Assembly (NCBI RefSeq): GCF_014281055.1
Contig: NZ_JACRSE010000004.1
Coordinates: 248,001 to 312,000, forward strand
Source of the DNA: Fluviispira vulneris
Lineage (GTDB): Bacteria; Bdellovibrionota_B; Oligoflexia; Silvanigrellales; Silvanigrellaceae
Length of the DNA stretch: 64,000 nt
Direction of reading: 5' to 3'
Shown here: positions 27,728-37,014 of the stretch, one piece after another
How the letters are laid out: each line of letters starts with the position of its first letter
Numbering within the stretch: the stretch's first letter is position 1
Position numbers and translations under genes: made by a program
Notes under the pieces: generated by a model
What the model was told of the DNA's origin: nothing
The model's database searches: none
The model's input: only the letters and a program-made list of their open reading frames with translations

Positions 27728-27802
27728 CGGGGATTAGCGCAGTGGTAGCGCATCTGTTTTGGGAGCAGAGGGTCGCGAGTTCGAATCCCGCATCCCCGAC
27801 CA
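27728..27802 (+). tRNA. tRNA-Pro (UGG), copy 2
   Basis: It starts 17 bases after copy 1 and differs at two positions only: acceptor base 6 is A, making a fully paired stem, and loop base 32 is T. Anticodon UGG and CCA are the same. It is a tandem duplication. Confidence 0.95.
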
Positions 27803-27835
27803 TCTTCTTTTTATTTAATCATACCTATATATTTA

Positions 27836-29800
27836 TTACTCAATTTTTCTCACAAGTTTTTCAAGTTGAATAGCAATTTCACTTAAAGATTTAGCAGCAG
27901 TTAATACCTGCTCTACACCTATGGTGGTTTCATTGGCGGCAGTTGAAACAACTTTCACATTTTCTGCAATGTTCAGCACACCTTTTGTCGACTCCTTCAC
28001 CACACGTGACACTTCATTGGTTGTAGCAGCTTGTTCTTCAACTGAAGCAGCTATAGCTGTAGCAATATTATTCAGTTTTTCAATCGTTTGGGCAATATCA
28101 GTCACAGCCTGAACGGAACTTTGACTGTCTTTTTGAATACTTGTGATTTTATTCGTAATGTCTTCCGTTGCTTTGGCAGTTTGTTTCGCAAGCTCTTTGA
28201 CTTCGTTTGCCACCACAGCAAATCCTCGTCCAGCATCCCCTGCACGCGCGGCTTCAATTGTCGCATTGAGTGCCAAAAGATTTGTTTGTTGAGCGATAGA
28301 ACTGATTACTTTGATAACATTCCCAATTTCTTGACTACTTTCACCTAGTTTCAGAATGGTTGCACTGGTTTTTTGCGCCTGCTGTGAAGTTGCAGCACTG
28401 GTTGCGGAGGCCTCAGAAGCATTACGGGTAATCTCTTTTATCGCTTCGAACATCTCTTCTGTATTTGTTGCAACTGTGCGCACACCTTGTGAAACTTCTT
28501 CAGAAGCCGAAGCTGTAGAAATTGCGACAGAGGAAGTCTTATTCGCATTGGCACTCAGCTGAGTCGCTGTTGCCGTTAATTCTGTTGCAGCAGCTGCCAA
28601 TTGACGAGAAGTTTCAGATAGAGTTCTTATCAAATCTAACTGAGAATACCTTTGTTCTGAGATATCAACAGCGTATTTAACAACTTTAAAAACTTTACCT
28701 GCGAGATCGTATACCGGCACATAAGACGCTTGTAACCAAACGTGCTTTCCCTGTTTATCAAGACGCAAAAATTGACCACTTTGAAAAATACCATTGGCTA
28801 AATTCAACCAAAACTCTTTGTATTTTGGACTTTGCACAAGCTCAGGCGGACAAAACATAGAATGATGCCGATTTTTTATTTCATCCAATTTATATTTAAC
28901 TGCATTTAAAAAATTATCATTCGCAGTTATTATTGTACCATCTAAATTAAACTCAATCACAGCCTGTGCTTTGCTCAAAGCTTCAAGTTGAGCGTCTTTT
29001 AACTTCTGTAAACTTATATCTGATGCATATTTAACAACTTTATATGGTTTTCCATTTAGATCTAAAATTGGATTGTATGAGGCTTGAATCCAGACTTCCT
29101 TCCCACCTTTACCTATGCGTTTGTATTCCCCAGCATCAAACTCACCCCTAGCAAGTTTACTCCAAAACTCTCTATATTCAGGTGAGTTTACATAACTCAG
29201 ATCACAAAACATGCTATGATGTTTCCCCTTAACTTCTGCAAGCGAGTAGCCAAGTAAAGTTAGAAAGTTTTGATTTGCTGTCTGAATAATGCCATCCAAA
29301 GAAAACTCAATCACACCTTGTGATTTGCCAATTGCCGCCAACTGGCTCTGAAAATCACTGTTTAAAACCTTTTGAAAAGTAACATCTGTCGCATACTTTA
29401 CAACTTTTAAAACCTTACCACTGTTGTCAAAAATAGGGTTGTATGATGCTTGAATCCAAACTTCTTTTCCATCTTTTCCTATACGTTTGTATTCACCTGC
29501 ATCATATTCACCTCGATTGAGCTTTGCCCAGAAATCTCGATACTCCTGTGAGTTTGCATATATTGGATCACAAAATATTCTATGGTGCCGGCCTTTCACA
29601 TCAGCCAATGAATACCCGAGTAGATTCAAAAAGTTATTATTTGCATTCAGGATTGTTCCGTCTAAAGAAAACTCAATCACTCCTTGAGATTTATTGATAG
29701 CTGCAACTTGCCCTTCTAGCTCAATCACTCTCGTTTCATTTGTCGAATTATTCAAAGCGCCTAAATTAGCAATATTTGCCAAAGGTACACCATTGTTCAT
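27836..29800 (-). CDS. Soluble triple-PAS methyl-accepting chemotaxis protein (BdlA-like)
   Basis: A 654-residue cytoplasmic receptor. I place the start at ATG 29800, directly after AAGGAG; an in-frame TTG ten codons upstream lacks a site. Three consecutive PAS/PAC units of about 120 residues share [22 protein letters not shown], HHxxFC and [10 protein letters not shown], as in BdlA and Aer2-type sensors. The signalling domain (about 400-654) has the conserved hairpin tip [20 protein letters not shown] followed by [20 protein letters not shown]. There is no membrane segment, so it senses an internal cue such as redox state or a diffusible ligand. Its signalling domain is nearly identical to that of the receptor at 58612-60159. 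Confidence 0.93.
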   Translation of the reverse strand: MNNGVPLANIANLGALNNSTNETRVIELEGQVAAINKSQGVIEFSLDGTILNANNNFLNLLGYSLADVKGRHHRIFCDPIYANSQEYRDFWAKLNRGEYDAGEYKRIGKDGKEVWIQASYNPIFDNSGKVLKVVKYATDVTFQKVLNSDFQSQLAAIGKSQGVIEFSLDGIIQTANQNFLTLLGYSLAEVKGKHHSMFCDLSYVNSPEYREFWSKLARGEFDAGEYKRIGKGGKEVWIQASYNPILDLNGKPYKVVKYASDISLQKLKDAQLEALSKAQAVIEFNLDGTIITANDNFLNAVKYKLDEIKNRHHSMFCPPELVQSPKYKEFWLNLANGIFQSGQFLRLDKQGKHVWLQASYVPVYDLAGKVFKVVKYAVDISEQRYSQLDLIRTLSETSRQLAAAATELTATATQLSANANKTSSVAISTASASEEVSQGVRTVATNTEEMFEAIKEITRNASEASATSAATSQQAQKTSATILKLGESSQEIGNVIKVISSIAQQTNLLALNATIEAARAGDAGRGFAVVANEVKELAKQTAKATEDITNKITSIQKDSQSSVQAVTDIAQTIEKLNNIATAIAASVEEQAATTNEVSRVVKESTKGVLNIAENVKVVSTAANETTIGVEQVLTAAKSLSEIAIQLEKLVRKIE

Positions 29801-29934
29801 AAAGAAACTCCTTAAAACAGACTGTTTCAATTATTTACGTATGCAGTATCGGCAATTAAAAAAATTTAAGATGAAAAAAGTAAGCATAATAAAAACATGC
29901 CTAAAATATTATATATACATGATATTATTAATGT

Positions 29935-31050
29935 TTAATTTACTCGTAATGTCTTTACTTCAGGATCATTTAGAATCTCTTCAATAAGTTCACGATAGCT
30001 GTTCCTATTTGGGTTCTCACTATACATAGCCTCGATAAGCAATTGCAAACGCAACCCCGCCTTTAATATTTGCAGTTGCATCAACTTTTTCCTCTGACTT
30101 TGGTAATCTTTCCAGCCTTTCACAAAACTTGTTTTAATATTATTAAAATGCTCCCCTGAATCATTTGCAAAAACGAGATCGGTGTAAACACTTTTTATAG
30201 CCAATTTATGCGACTCAATAACCCAATTTTCAACATTTTGAATATTTGTGTCTGAGATTTCTTTTAAAGCCAATTCCATTAATTCATTATCTTCAAGTAA
30301 ATTTTTAGCATACAGTTCATTTAAATTTTTTTGCTCATCTGTAAACTTACCAGTTTTTATATCATTTTTAATATAAGGAAATTGCAAATAAACTGATAAA
30401 GACGAGTCCCACAATGAATGTAAATTATTTACTGGATTCACGCTGCCATCCATATTTGCAATGTTTATTTTATCCAAAAATATAATTTTATTCCCTCCTG
30501 CATCTTCAAAATTTTCATCTACGAGCGAGACATTGTGCAGAGGTTGAGCAATATCGCCCATAATATGAAGAACGAAGCGCATAGCAACCGCCTTATTTGT
30601 GTCAGATTCAGTAAAAGTATTTAAAGTTTTAATAGCACTTTTTAAACAAGACACTGAATTATAAGGAACCTTTTTTATTTCTTCTTGTAGAAGTTCCATT
30701 AAGACTTCATCACTTTTATCAATATTTATTTCACTTTTCTTTAAAGGAATATCTGTGTAGTGACAAAGAGATAAAGTTTTATTAATGGGTTGATTGTAAT
30801 ATGATTTTATACTATCTGCCCAAGATGCTGCAGTGTCAAATGAACTTGTATTCTGGGAAAGCAGTGCATTTCCAGGATATGAAATTTTCACATTTAACAA
30901 TTTTTGAACTTTTGATAAGGACTCCTTATTGAGTTTTTTCTCTGCAACCTTAGCCACAAGTTGATGAGATTGATCCCAAAAGGCAAACACTTGTGTGCGC
31001 AACGCAAAACATGCTACGAATATAGTGAATGATTTTATATATCTATTCAT
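29935..31050 (-). CDS. Secreted S1/P1-family nuclease
   Basis: A 371-residue protein. ATG 31050 fits AGGAG upstream; a TTG one codon earlier is possible. The signal peptide ends at VFA/FW, leaving a near-N-terminal Trp as the family needs for zinc binding. Zinc ligand motifs are WDQSHQLVA, CHYTD, HIMGDIAQPLHN and NLHSLWDSSL, so the trinuclear zinc site looks complete. Such enzymes cleave single-stranded DNA and RNA and remove 3'-phosphates outside the cytoplasm. Useful for scavenging host or prey nucleic acid. Divergent from the cyclophilin gene, with start codons only 28 bases apart. Confidence 0.9.
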   Translation of the reverse strand: MNRYIKSFTIFVACFALRTQVFAFWDQSHQLVAKVAEKKLNKESLSKVQKLLNVKISYPGNALLSQNTSSFDTAASWADSIKSYYNQPINKTLSLCHYTDIPLKKSEINIDKSDEVLMELLQEEIKKVPYNSVSCLKSAIKTLNTFTESDTNKAVAMRFVLHIMGDIAQPLHNVSLVDENFEDAGGNKIIFLDKINIANMDGSVNPVNNLHSLWDSSLSVYLQFPYIKNDIKTGKFTDEQKNLNELYAKNLLEDNELMELALKEISDTNIQNVENWVIESHKLAIKSVYTDLVFANDSGEHFNNIKTSFVKGWKDYQSQRKKLMQLQILKAGLRLQLLIEAMYSENPNRNSYRELIEEILNDPEVKTLRVN

Positions 31051-31078
31051 CAAAATCTCCTATCAAAGGTTACAAAAA

Positions 31079-31762
31079 ATGAAGCTCAATTTTAAAATTT
31101 TACTTTTATTTATTAGCCTCCCAATCTTACCCACACATCTAACTATTACTGCGCAAAACGAAATAAAACAGGAATCAAAAACAGAAAAGAAAAAGCAAAA
31201 GCAAAACTTTCAAAAAAATCAAACACCGCAAGAACCGACAGTTCCAAAAGGAAATGTCGAAGTTATTTTTGTTACCTCGATGGGCAAAATAAGACTTGAT
31301 CTTTTTAAACAGAAAGACCCAGTTACTGTAAATAATTTCTTAAAATATGTCAAAAGTGATTATTATAATAATACTATTTTTCACCGAATTATTGATGGAT
31401 TTATTATTCAAGGAGGTGCTTACGATATAAACTTTAATGCCAAAGAAAATAAAAATCCACCTATTAAAAATAATTCTGACATTGGATTAAAAAACCTAAC
31501 TGGAACAATTGCTATGGCTCGAAAACCAAACTCAATCGATTCTGCAACATCCCAGTTTTTTATTAATTTAACCAACAACAAAAATCTTGATTCTAAAGAA
31601 AATAATAATGGATATGCAGTTTTTGGAAAAGTGATCTCTGGTATGGATGTCGTACAAAAAATTGCTAAAATTAAAGTTGGGCAGCTCGAAGGTATGTACA
31701 ATGTGCCTTTTTACCCTAAGGAAGCACTTATTCTATCTGTTTCGGTAAAAGAACCTCAATAA
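31079..31762 (+). CDS. Exported cyclophilin-type peptidyl-prolyl isomerase
   Basis: A 227-residue protein beginning at ATG 31079 after AAAGG; the frame stays open further upstream but would overlap the nuclease gene. Signal peptide (about 1-24), a Lys/Gln-rich linker, then a cyclophilin domain with NNTIFHRIIDGFIIQGG, GTIAMAR, ATSQFFINL and YAVFGKVISGMDVV. Catalytic Arg of FHRII is present. It accelerates proline isomerisation of periplasmic proteins. The last 35 bases overlap the convergent IMPACT gene. Confidence 0.93.
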   Translation: MKLNFKILLLFISLPILPTHLTITAQNEIKQESKTEKKKQKQNFQKNQTPQEPTVPKGNVEVIFVTSMGKIRLDLFKQKDPVTVNNFLKYVKSDYYNNTIFHRIIDGFIIQGGAYDINFNAKENKNPPIKNNSDIGLKNLTGTIAMARKPNSIDSATSQFFINLTNNKNLDSKENNNGYAVFGKVISGMDVVQKIAKIKVGQLEGMYNVPFYPKEALILSVSVKEPQ

Positions 31763-32366
31763 ACTTATCGTCCTGCTCTTCTATCAAAACGGATCCTTTA
31801 CAAATATCATTTATATCATTTGTTATATTTTGTTTATTTTTTACATAAATTTTAACTTGTATATTTTCAGAAAAAATAGGTTTATCAAATTGAATTAAAT
31901 TTATATTTAAATAATTTTCAATTTTTTTCCAATGAGAATATGCAAAAGTCAAACAAAAGGAGTTGTGCAATACATTTTCAACAATACCTGCTTTTTGAAC
32001 TGCCTCGCTCACACTCGAACTGTATGCGCGAATAAGCCCCCCCGTTCCAAGCTTCACTCCACCAAAGTAACGAGTGACAACAACAGCAATATTGAATATT
32101 TCATTTTTTTTTAAAAATTCTAACATGGGTCTACCTGCCGTTCCCGCAGGCTCACCATCATCATTTGACCGCATAGAACCTGAATTTAAGACATATGCTG
32201 TGCAGTTATGAGTTGCATCAAAATATTTTTTCTTTATCGAAGAAAAAAAATGAAAAACTTGCTCTTCAGAAGTGACTTTCTCAAGAGAAGTGATAAATCT
32301 TGATTTTTCAATTATCTTTTCTGATACAACATTCTCATAAATTGTTTTAAAATTAGCAGAACTCAT
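31728..32366 (-). CDS. IMPACT/YigZ family protein
   Basis: A 212-residue protein. ATG 32366 sits one base beyond the rlmM-like stop, whereas the longer in-frame ATG would overlap it by about 60 bases. The UPF0029/Impact N-terminal domain shows KSRFITSLEKV, HNCTAYVL, SNDDGEPAGTAGRPML and VVVTRYFGGVKLGTGGLIRAY, all hallmarks. A short C-terminal ferredoxin-like domain follows. YigZ-type proteins are conserved but have no settled activity; eukaryotic IMPACT modulates Gcn2. Third gene of the hutH-rlmM-yigZ operon. Confidence 0.92.
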   Translation of the reverse strand: MSSANFKTIYENVVSEKIIEKSRFITSLEKVTSEEQVFHFFSSIKKKYFDATHNCTAYVLNSGSMRSNDDGEPAGTAGRPMLEFLKKNEIFNIAVVVTRYFGGVKLGTGGLIRAYSSSVSEAVQKAGIVENVLHNSFCLTFAYSHWKKIENYLNINLIQFDKPIFSENIQVKIYVKNKQNITNDINDICKGSVLIEEQDDKFIEVLLPKQIE

Positions 32367-32367
32367 T

Positions 32368-33438
32368 TTATTTCTTTTTAAAGAAAAGGGTAATTTCTTG
32401 TTTATTGTTATATAAATGACGTCCATATAAAAATTGACAGTTTTTTAGAGAAAACTCTTTAAGAGCCTGTTCATAATCTTTTTCAAAATTTTCTGATATA
32501 TGGATTTTCAATGTAAAAATTACAATCCCATCTTTTTTTAAGAGAGAAGTTTTATCGCTACATATTTTTGCTGAAATATTTGCTGGCCCATTCAGGTCAC
32601 ACATGAGTGCATCGAAATTCATGTTGATTTTAAAATCACGTGCGTCCATCTGATAAAAATGCACGAGAGGATTTTCGGCAATTTCTTCATCTAAATCAGC
32701 TTTATCAACTGCCCAAACCTCACATTTTTTCTCCACGAGTTCATGGGTAATTCCACCTGGAGCAGCTCCAAGTTCTAACCATTTTTTTGCATTTTCAATT
32801 TTTAATCCACTGAGTTGTAGAGATTCAGCTGCTTCCACAAATTTCGCAGCAGCACGGCTTGCAATACTCTCATTGGAGACACCGACATAACGCCTGCCAC
32901 CCGCAAAAAAGGAACCAGCTTCACTCGGAGTGCTCAAGCCTGCCCAAGTACATTTATCGGAAATAGCAACAATAAGAGTTTGGTTGTAAATCGGTTGCAA
33001 AATTGGTTTTTTTGTCCATCCTGTCAATAATTTCGCAGGGGATTTTTCTTTCAATTTTTCACTAAATACTTGAAGAATACGACCTCTTAAATTAGAGGCT
33101 AATTTTTGCTGCTTACGATCAAGAGAAAAAACAACAACATTGTTAAAATTTTTGTCTTTAAACTTTGCTAATAAACCTTGTGCACATTTCTCAATAAAAC
33201 CTTTCTCTTCACATTTTGTAGGCCACATATAATGAACCGGTAACCAATAGCGAGAAAAAAGAGTATCTGACAGAAATCCTCTTGTGGGAGTAGAATTAAA
33301 TTGCACAGAATAAAAATTATGCCCAAGAGGTTTTATGATGTTTTTTTCAGTCAGATTTAAACGATTCTGCCAAGTGGGAAAAAAATCTTTTGCAACATGC
33401 GCAAGCCAAAGAACAGAATCATTTTTAATTAGAGTCAT
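32368..33438 (-). CDS. rlmM: RlmM/FtsJ-like 23S rRNA 2'-O-ribose methyltransferase
   Basis: A 356-residue SAM-dependent methyltransferase. The C-terminal Rossmann domain holds SRAAAKFVEA, the SAM motif WLELGAAPGGITHELV, Asp of AVDKADL, and MCDLNGPA with DALMCDL (motif IV); catalytic Lys candidates of the K-D-K-E tetrad lie in SRAAAKF and FTLKIH. The N-terminal THUMP-like half (1-190) matches RlmM layout, which methylates C2498 of 23S rRNA in E. coli. Orthology is likely, not proven. Overlaps the upstream hutH stop by four bases and abuts the IMPACT gene. Confidence 0.8.
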   Translation of the reverse strand: MTLIKNDSVLWLAHVAKDFFPTWQNRLNLTEKNIIKPLGHNFYSVQFNSTPTRGFLSDTLFSRYWLPVHYMWPTKCEEKGFIEKCAQGLLAKFKDKNFNNVVVFSLDRKQQKLASNLRGRILQVFSEKLKEKSPAKLLTGWTKKPILQPIYNQTLIVAISDKCTWAGLSTPSEAGSFFAGGRRYVGVSNESIASRAAAKFVEAAESLQLSGLKIENAKKWLELGAAPGGITHELVEKKCEVWAVDKADLDEEIAENPLVHFYQMDARDFKINMNFDALMCDLNGPANISAKICSDKTSLLKKDGIVIFTLKIHISENFEKDYEQALKEFSLKNCQFLYGRHLYNNKQEITLFFKKK

Positions 33439-35000
33439 TGCAAGGTATATCCTGAAAGCGATTGATTGACAAAATGGACAAGTTCACCGCGGAGAAGTTT
33501 GCTAGCGACAGCTTCGATCTCTTCAGAAAGTGAGCGATCTGCATTCTTAACGGCAGGAACAGAATTTCGTGTCCATTCAACAGCCGCACGCGCACCTGCG
33601 CCCGGCTCGAGAGGGAGATGAAACTCAACCCCTTCTACACCAGCAAGCAATTCTAAAGAAAGAATAAAAGAAACATTTTTTAAAATAACTCTTAATTTAT
33701 TTGCTGAAGTCATTCCCATGCTCACATGATCTTCCTTCTCGGCTGAAGTCGCAATAGAATCTACAGATGCGGGTGTACATAAGACTTTGTTTTCATTAAC
33801 CAGAGCAGCAGACACCACATGTGGAATCATATAACCAGAACAAAGTCCTGAATCCAGCGTTAAAAATGGTGGCAGTCCACTCATATGCGCATTAACAAGT
33901 TTCTCCAGTCTTCTTTCAGATATATTGCCTATTTCTGCCATAGCCATGGCAAAATAATCTAGAGCTAAGGCAATTGGTTCACCATGAAAATTACCGCCGC
34001 TTAAAATTTCGTTTGTTTCGGGAAATACTAAAGGGTTATCCGTACTTGCATGCGCTTCTAACATAAAAGTCTCTAAAACATGAGTAAAAGCATTACGGGC
34101 TGCACCATGGACTTGTGGGACACATCGAAATGAGTAGGAATCCTGTACTTTTTCGCAGTTCATATGACTCAACCTTATGCCATCATCTGCAAGAATTTCA
34201 AATATATTTTTTGCAACTATTTTCTGTCCCAAATAGGGTCTGACGTTTTGTATTTCGGGGCGAAATGCAGTTAATGTTCCTTTCACGGCATCAAGACTGA
34301 TTGCTGCTGCTATGTCTGCCGTTTTTAATAAATTGTGTGCATCATAAGCGCACAATAAACCAATAGCTGTCATAACTTGCGTACCATTTATTAAACACAA
34401 CCCTTCTTTGGCTTTTGGTTTAAGGGGCTCAATTTTTACATGCTCCAAAACTTCTCTCGCAGAAACAAGATTCCCTTTATAATAAACTTTCCCTTCGCCA
34501 ATGAGATTGAGAGCTATATGAGAAAGAGGTGCCAAATCACCGCTTGCACCCACAGAACCTTTTGCAGGAACGTAAGGAGTGATGCCGTAATTTAAAAATT
34601 GTTGCATAATAAAAACAGTTTCTTTTCTTGCTCCTGAGTTTCCTTTTAAAATATTCATTATTCTAAGAACGAGTGTGGCGCGGACGATATCTTCAGCCAA
34701 TGGTTCTCCTACACCACAGGCATGAGAACGGATGAGATTTATTTGTAATTCATCAAGTTTTTCATTAGGTATTTTAACATTCGCAAGAGCTCCAAATCCT
34801 GTATTGATACCATAAAATGTTCCTCCGGATTGGAGTCTCTCTTCAACACATTTGCGTGCTGCATCCACTTTTTTTATACTCTCTGGAAAAATATCGACTT
34901 TCTCATAATTTCTAGAAATTTTTATCAGATCCTCTAAAGTCAGAAAGTCGCTGCCAAGAACTATTTTCTTTTGTGATATGTTATCATTTAAAAAAGACAT
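33435..35000 (-). CDS. hutH: Histidine ammonia-lyase
   Basis: A 521-residue lyase that deaminates L-histidine to urocanate. The MIO cofactor-forming triad Ala-Ser-Gly lies in GSVGASGDLAPLSH. NLIRSHACGVGEPL carries the Ser-His pair that marks histidine rather than tyrosine or phenylalanine lyases, and KVQDSYSFRCVPQVHG and FHGEPIAL are conserved. ATG 35000 (M4 of the longest frame) has AGG at good spacing; the ATG nine bases upstream touches it. No other hut gene is next to it; it heads an operon with rlmM and the IMPACT gene. Confidence 0.94.
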   Translation of the reverse strand: MSFLNDNISQKKIVLGSDFLTLEDLIKISRNYEKVDIFPESIKKVDAARKCVEERLQSGGTFYGINTGFGALANVKIPNEKLDELQINLIRSHACGVGEPLAEDIVRATLVLRIMNILKGNSGARKETVFIMQQFLNYGITPYVPAKGSVGASGDLAPLSHIALNLIGEGKVYYKGNLVSAREVLEHVKIEPLKPKAKEGLCLINGTQVMTAIGLLCAYDAHNLLKTADIAAAISLDAVKGTLTAFRPEIQNVRPYLGQKIVAKNIFEILADDGIRLSHMNCEKVQDSYSFRCVPQVHGAARNAFTHVLETFMLEAHASTDNPLVFPETNEILSGGNFHGEPIALALDYFAMAMAEIGNISERRLEKLVNAHMSGLPPFLTLDSGLCSGYMIPHVVSAALVNENKVLCTPASVDSIATSAEKEDHVSMGMTSANKLRVILKNVSFILSLELLAGVEGVEFHLPLEPGAGARAAVEWTRNSVPAVKNADRSLSEEIEAVASKLLRGELVHFVNQSLSGYTLQ

Positions 35001-35085
35001 ACTATGCATCCTACAAATAATTAAACCAATCGGAGATTTTCATGAAACTGAATACTACTACAATTCAATTGGGAGCGCAAAGATA

Positions 35086-37005
35086 ATGTTTCGTTCTCGC
35101 AGTCCAATGATAAAAAGATCCGATAAAATGACGTCATTTATCACAGTACTTTGGCGATATATTATTTATTCAGGTTTATTTTGGGCGGTTTTCTCTTTAT
35201 TATCTTTTATTATTTTATATGATTCAAATTATGGTGAGAAATCAAAGTTGTATTTTTTCTCTTCATTAAATCTTAGCTCTCAATTATTAGCTATTATTTT
35301 TTTGCTTATCATATTTTCTGGATGTATTGGCGGATTATTAGCATTCCCTGCAATAATAATTAAAATATTTTTAAAAATTCAAGTTGACACTCGACTTCAC
35401 AAAGGCCAAAGGCCTATTTTATTAGCTTTCACAGCAACATATTTACCAATTATTTTTTGTGTATATATTCATTTTATGGCTTTGATAATGAGTACGAGCG
35501 CAGCGCCTCAGTTAATGAGAAGATGGTTCGATAAAAACTCAAGTATATATGATATGCAAGAAAAATTTTATAATAAATTCTATGAAAATAAAAAAACAGA
35601 AATATATTCTAAATGGAATTTAATAGGAAAGAATTCGGACCAAGATAGTAAATTTATCTTTATACTTCCAGATTATTTGTTAACTCATAGCAACTCTTTC
35701 AGAGAATCTAAGATCGTACTGAGTGAGGAAAATAAGTGGCTTCAGTATTCACCAACAAAAGCATCCTTAACCGCAACATTATTAGGCAAAGAAAATCTTA
35801 CTGATGAAAAATTATACATACCCTCTCCATTACAAAATTTTCGCGCAGCAAATCAAAATAAAAGTGAAAAATCAGAAATCAGCTCTGACTATTTCATAGG
35901 CATTGATGGTAAAAATAATTTTGTATTCTCACAAATTTTTGATAAAAGTAGACTGAGTAATAATATAAGTCCTACATGGATAAATATATATTTAAATCGA
36001 ATAGCATTGTCTCAACCTCAACTTATGTTTTTCTTTCGCATTGGTTTAGGAGGTTTTTTCTTCTCAGCATGGAAATGGGAAAACCTAACAAGTTCTAATA
36101 GTTTTTTATTAAGCCATTATGCAGATAAAGTATTATCATTTAGTAAAACTATAAATAATTTTATTATTTTACTACCTGAAATGGAGCATAGTAAAGAAAA
36201 CAATTTTATCTCCAGCATTGATTGGCCAGAATATATTTCAAAAAATGAGTTTGATAACAATATCGACAAAATCGACTATTATTTATCTTTTGCAATAAAA
36301 GGACTACTTGACGCAAATCAGAATAATATAATCATAATGCCAGCCAATAAAACAAATAATTCTATTACATTAGGCAAAGGATATTCAAAAAATATAAGTT
36401 CACATTCAATTTTATCACCAGAAATCATAAATCAGAAGATTATTAAGAAAAGTTCTGATACAACATGTAGCTCAATTTTCTTTAATTTTGAACTCAATCA
36501 GTATAACAAAAGCACACAAAATAAATATTACTTTTTATTAGACACTATAAGTTCAAAAAAAGATTCATCTCCATTCATAAAAAAGGATTTTGCATTAGGT
36601 ATTAAAGAAGGTATAAAATACGGTGTTATATGTCAAAATGAAAAAGGATCCACATATATTGTTTTACGAAAAGAAGGTATATTTAATAAAGGAAATCATG
36701 TTAATAAATTTTCGTACAGAAATATTCATAATCAAATATTTTTAAATGTTGATAATAAATTAAAGAAGTTTGAGTCTGAAAAATATCTTGCGGTTAGAAA
36801 TCTCAAAAACTTCGAAAAAATGAATCCTTCTTCTGATTCAAATTTAAATGAATTCTATAAGCAATTCGATATTTATCTGTTGAATATAAATGATACTATC
36901 AATTACAATAGTCTCGAAGATTCCGATAAAGATCAATTTATTAAAAAATATGGAAGTGAAGTAAAATCGAAATTTTATAGTTTTATTCAATACTCTATTA
37001 AATAG
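35086..37005 (+). CDS. Membrane protein with degenerate sulfatase-like domain
   Basis: A 639-residue protein. I chose ATG 35086 because GGGA lies about 11 bases upstream and because longer starts overlap hutH. Three or four membrane segments (about residues 18-115) precede a large exported domain. That domain has FIFILPDYLL (first strand of an alkaline-phosphatase/sulfatase fold), a YYLSFAIKGLLDANQNNIII strand where sulfatases have the L...NTLIVFTSDHG strand, and a GKGYS where the loop after DHG would be. The metal-binding Asp and His residues are missing at those places. I read it as an inactive relative of LTA-synthase or EptA-like enzymes. The next gene follows after nine bases and has the same character. 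Confidence 0.6.
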   Translation: MFRSRSPMIKRSDKMTSFITVLWRYIIYSGLFWAVFSLLSFIILYDSNYGEKSKLYFFSSLNLSSQLLAIIFLLIIFSGCIGGLLAFPAIIIKIFLKIQVDTRLHKGQRPILLAFTATYLPIIFCVYIHFMALIMSTSAAPQLMRRWFDKNSSIYDMQEKFYNKFYENKKTEIYSKWNLIGKNSDQDSKFIFILPDYLLTHSNSFRESKIVLSEENKWLQYSPTKASLTATLLGKENLTDEKLYIPSPLQNFRAANQNKSEKSEISSDYFIGIDGKNNFVFSQIFDKSRLSNNISPTWINIYLNRIALSQPQLMFFFRIGLGGFFFSAWKWENLTSSNSFLLSHYADKVLSFSKTINNFIILLPEMEHSKENNFISSIDWPEYISKNEFDNNIDKIDYYLSFAIKGLLDANQNNIIIMPANKTNNSITLGKGYSKNISSHSILSPEIINQKIIKKSSDTTCSSIFFNFELNQYNKSTQNKYYFLLDTISSKKDSSPFIKKDFALGIKEGIKYGVICQNEKGSTYIVLRKEGIFNKGNHVNKFSYRNIHNQIFLNVDNKLKKFESEKYLAVRNLKNFEKMNPSSDSNLNEFYKQFDIYLLNINDTINYNSLEDSDKDQFIKKYGSEVKSKFYSFIQYSIK

Positions 37006-37014
37006 GGCAAAAAA

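Noticed and set aside
27635-27802. tRNA pair as an integration site of a mobile element
   Set aside because: No integrase, no partial tRNA repeat and no foreign gene cargo next to it; plain tandem duplication.
34978-35085. N-terminal extension of the membrane protein at 35086
   Set aside because: It would overlap hutH head-to-head, has no ribosome site and lies ahead of a normal N-terminus.
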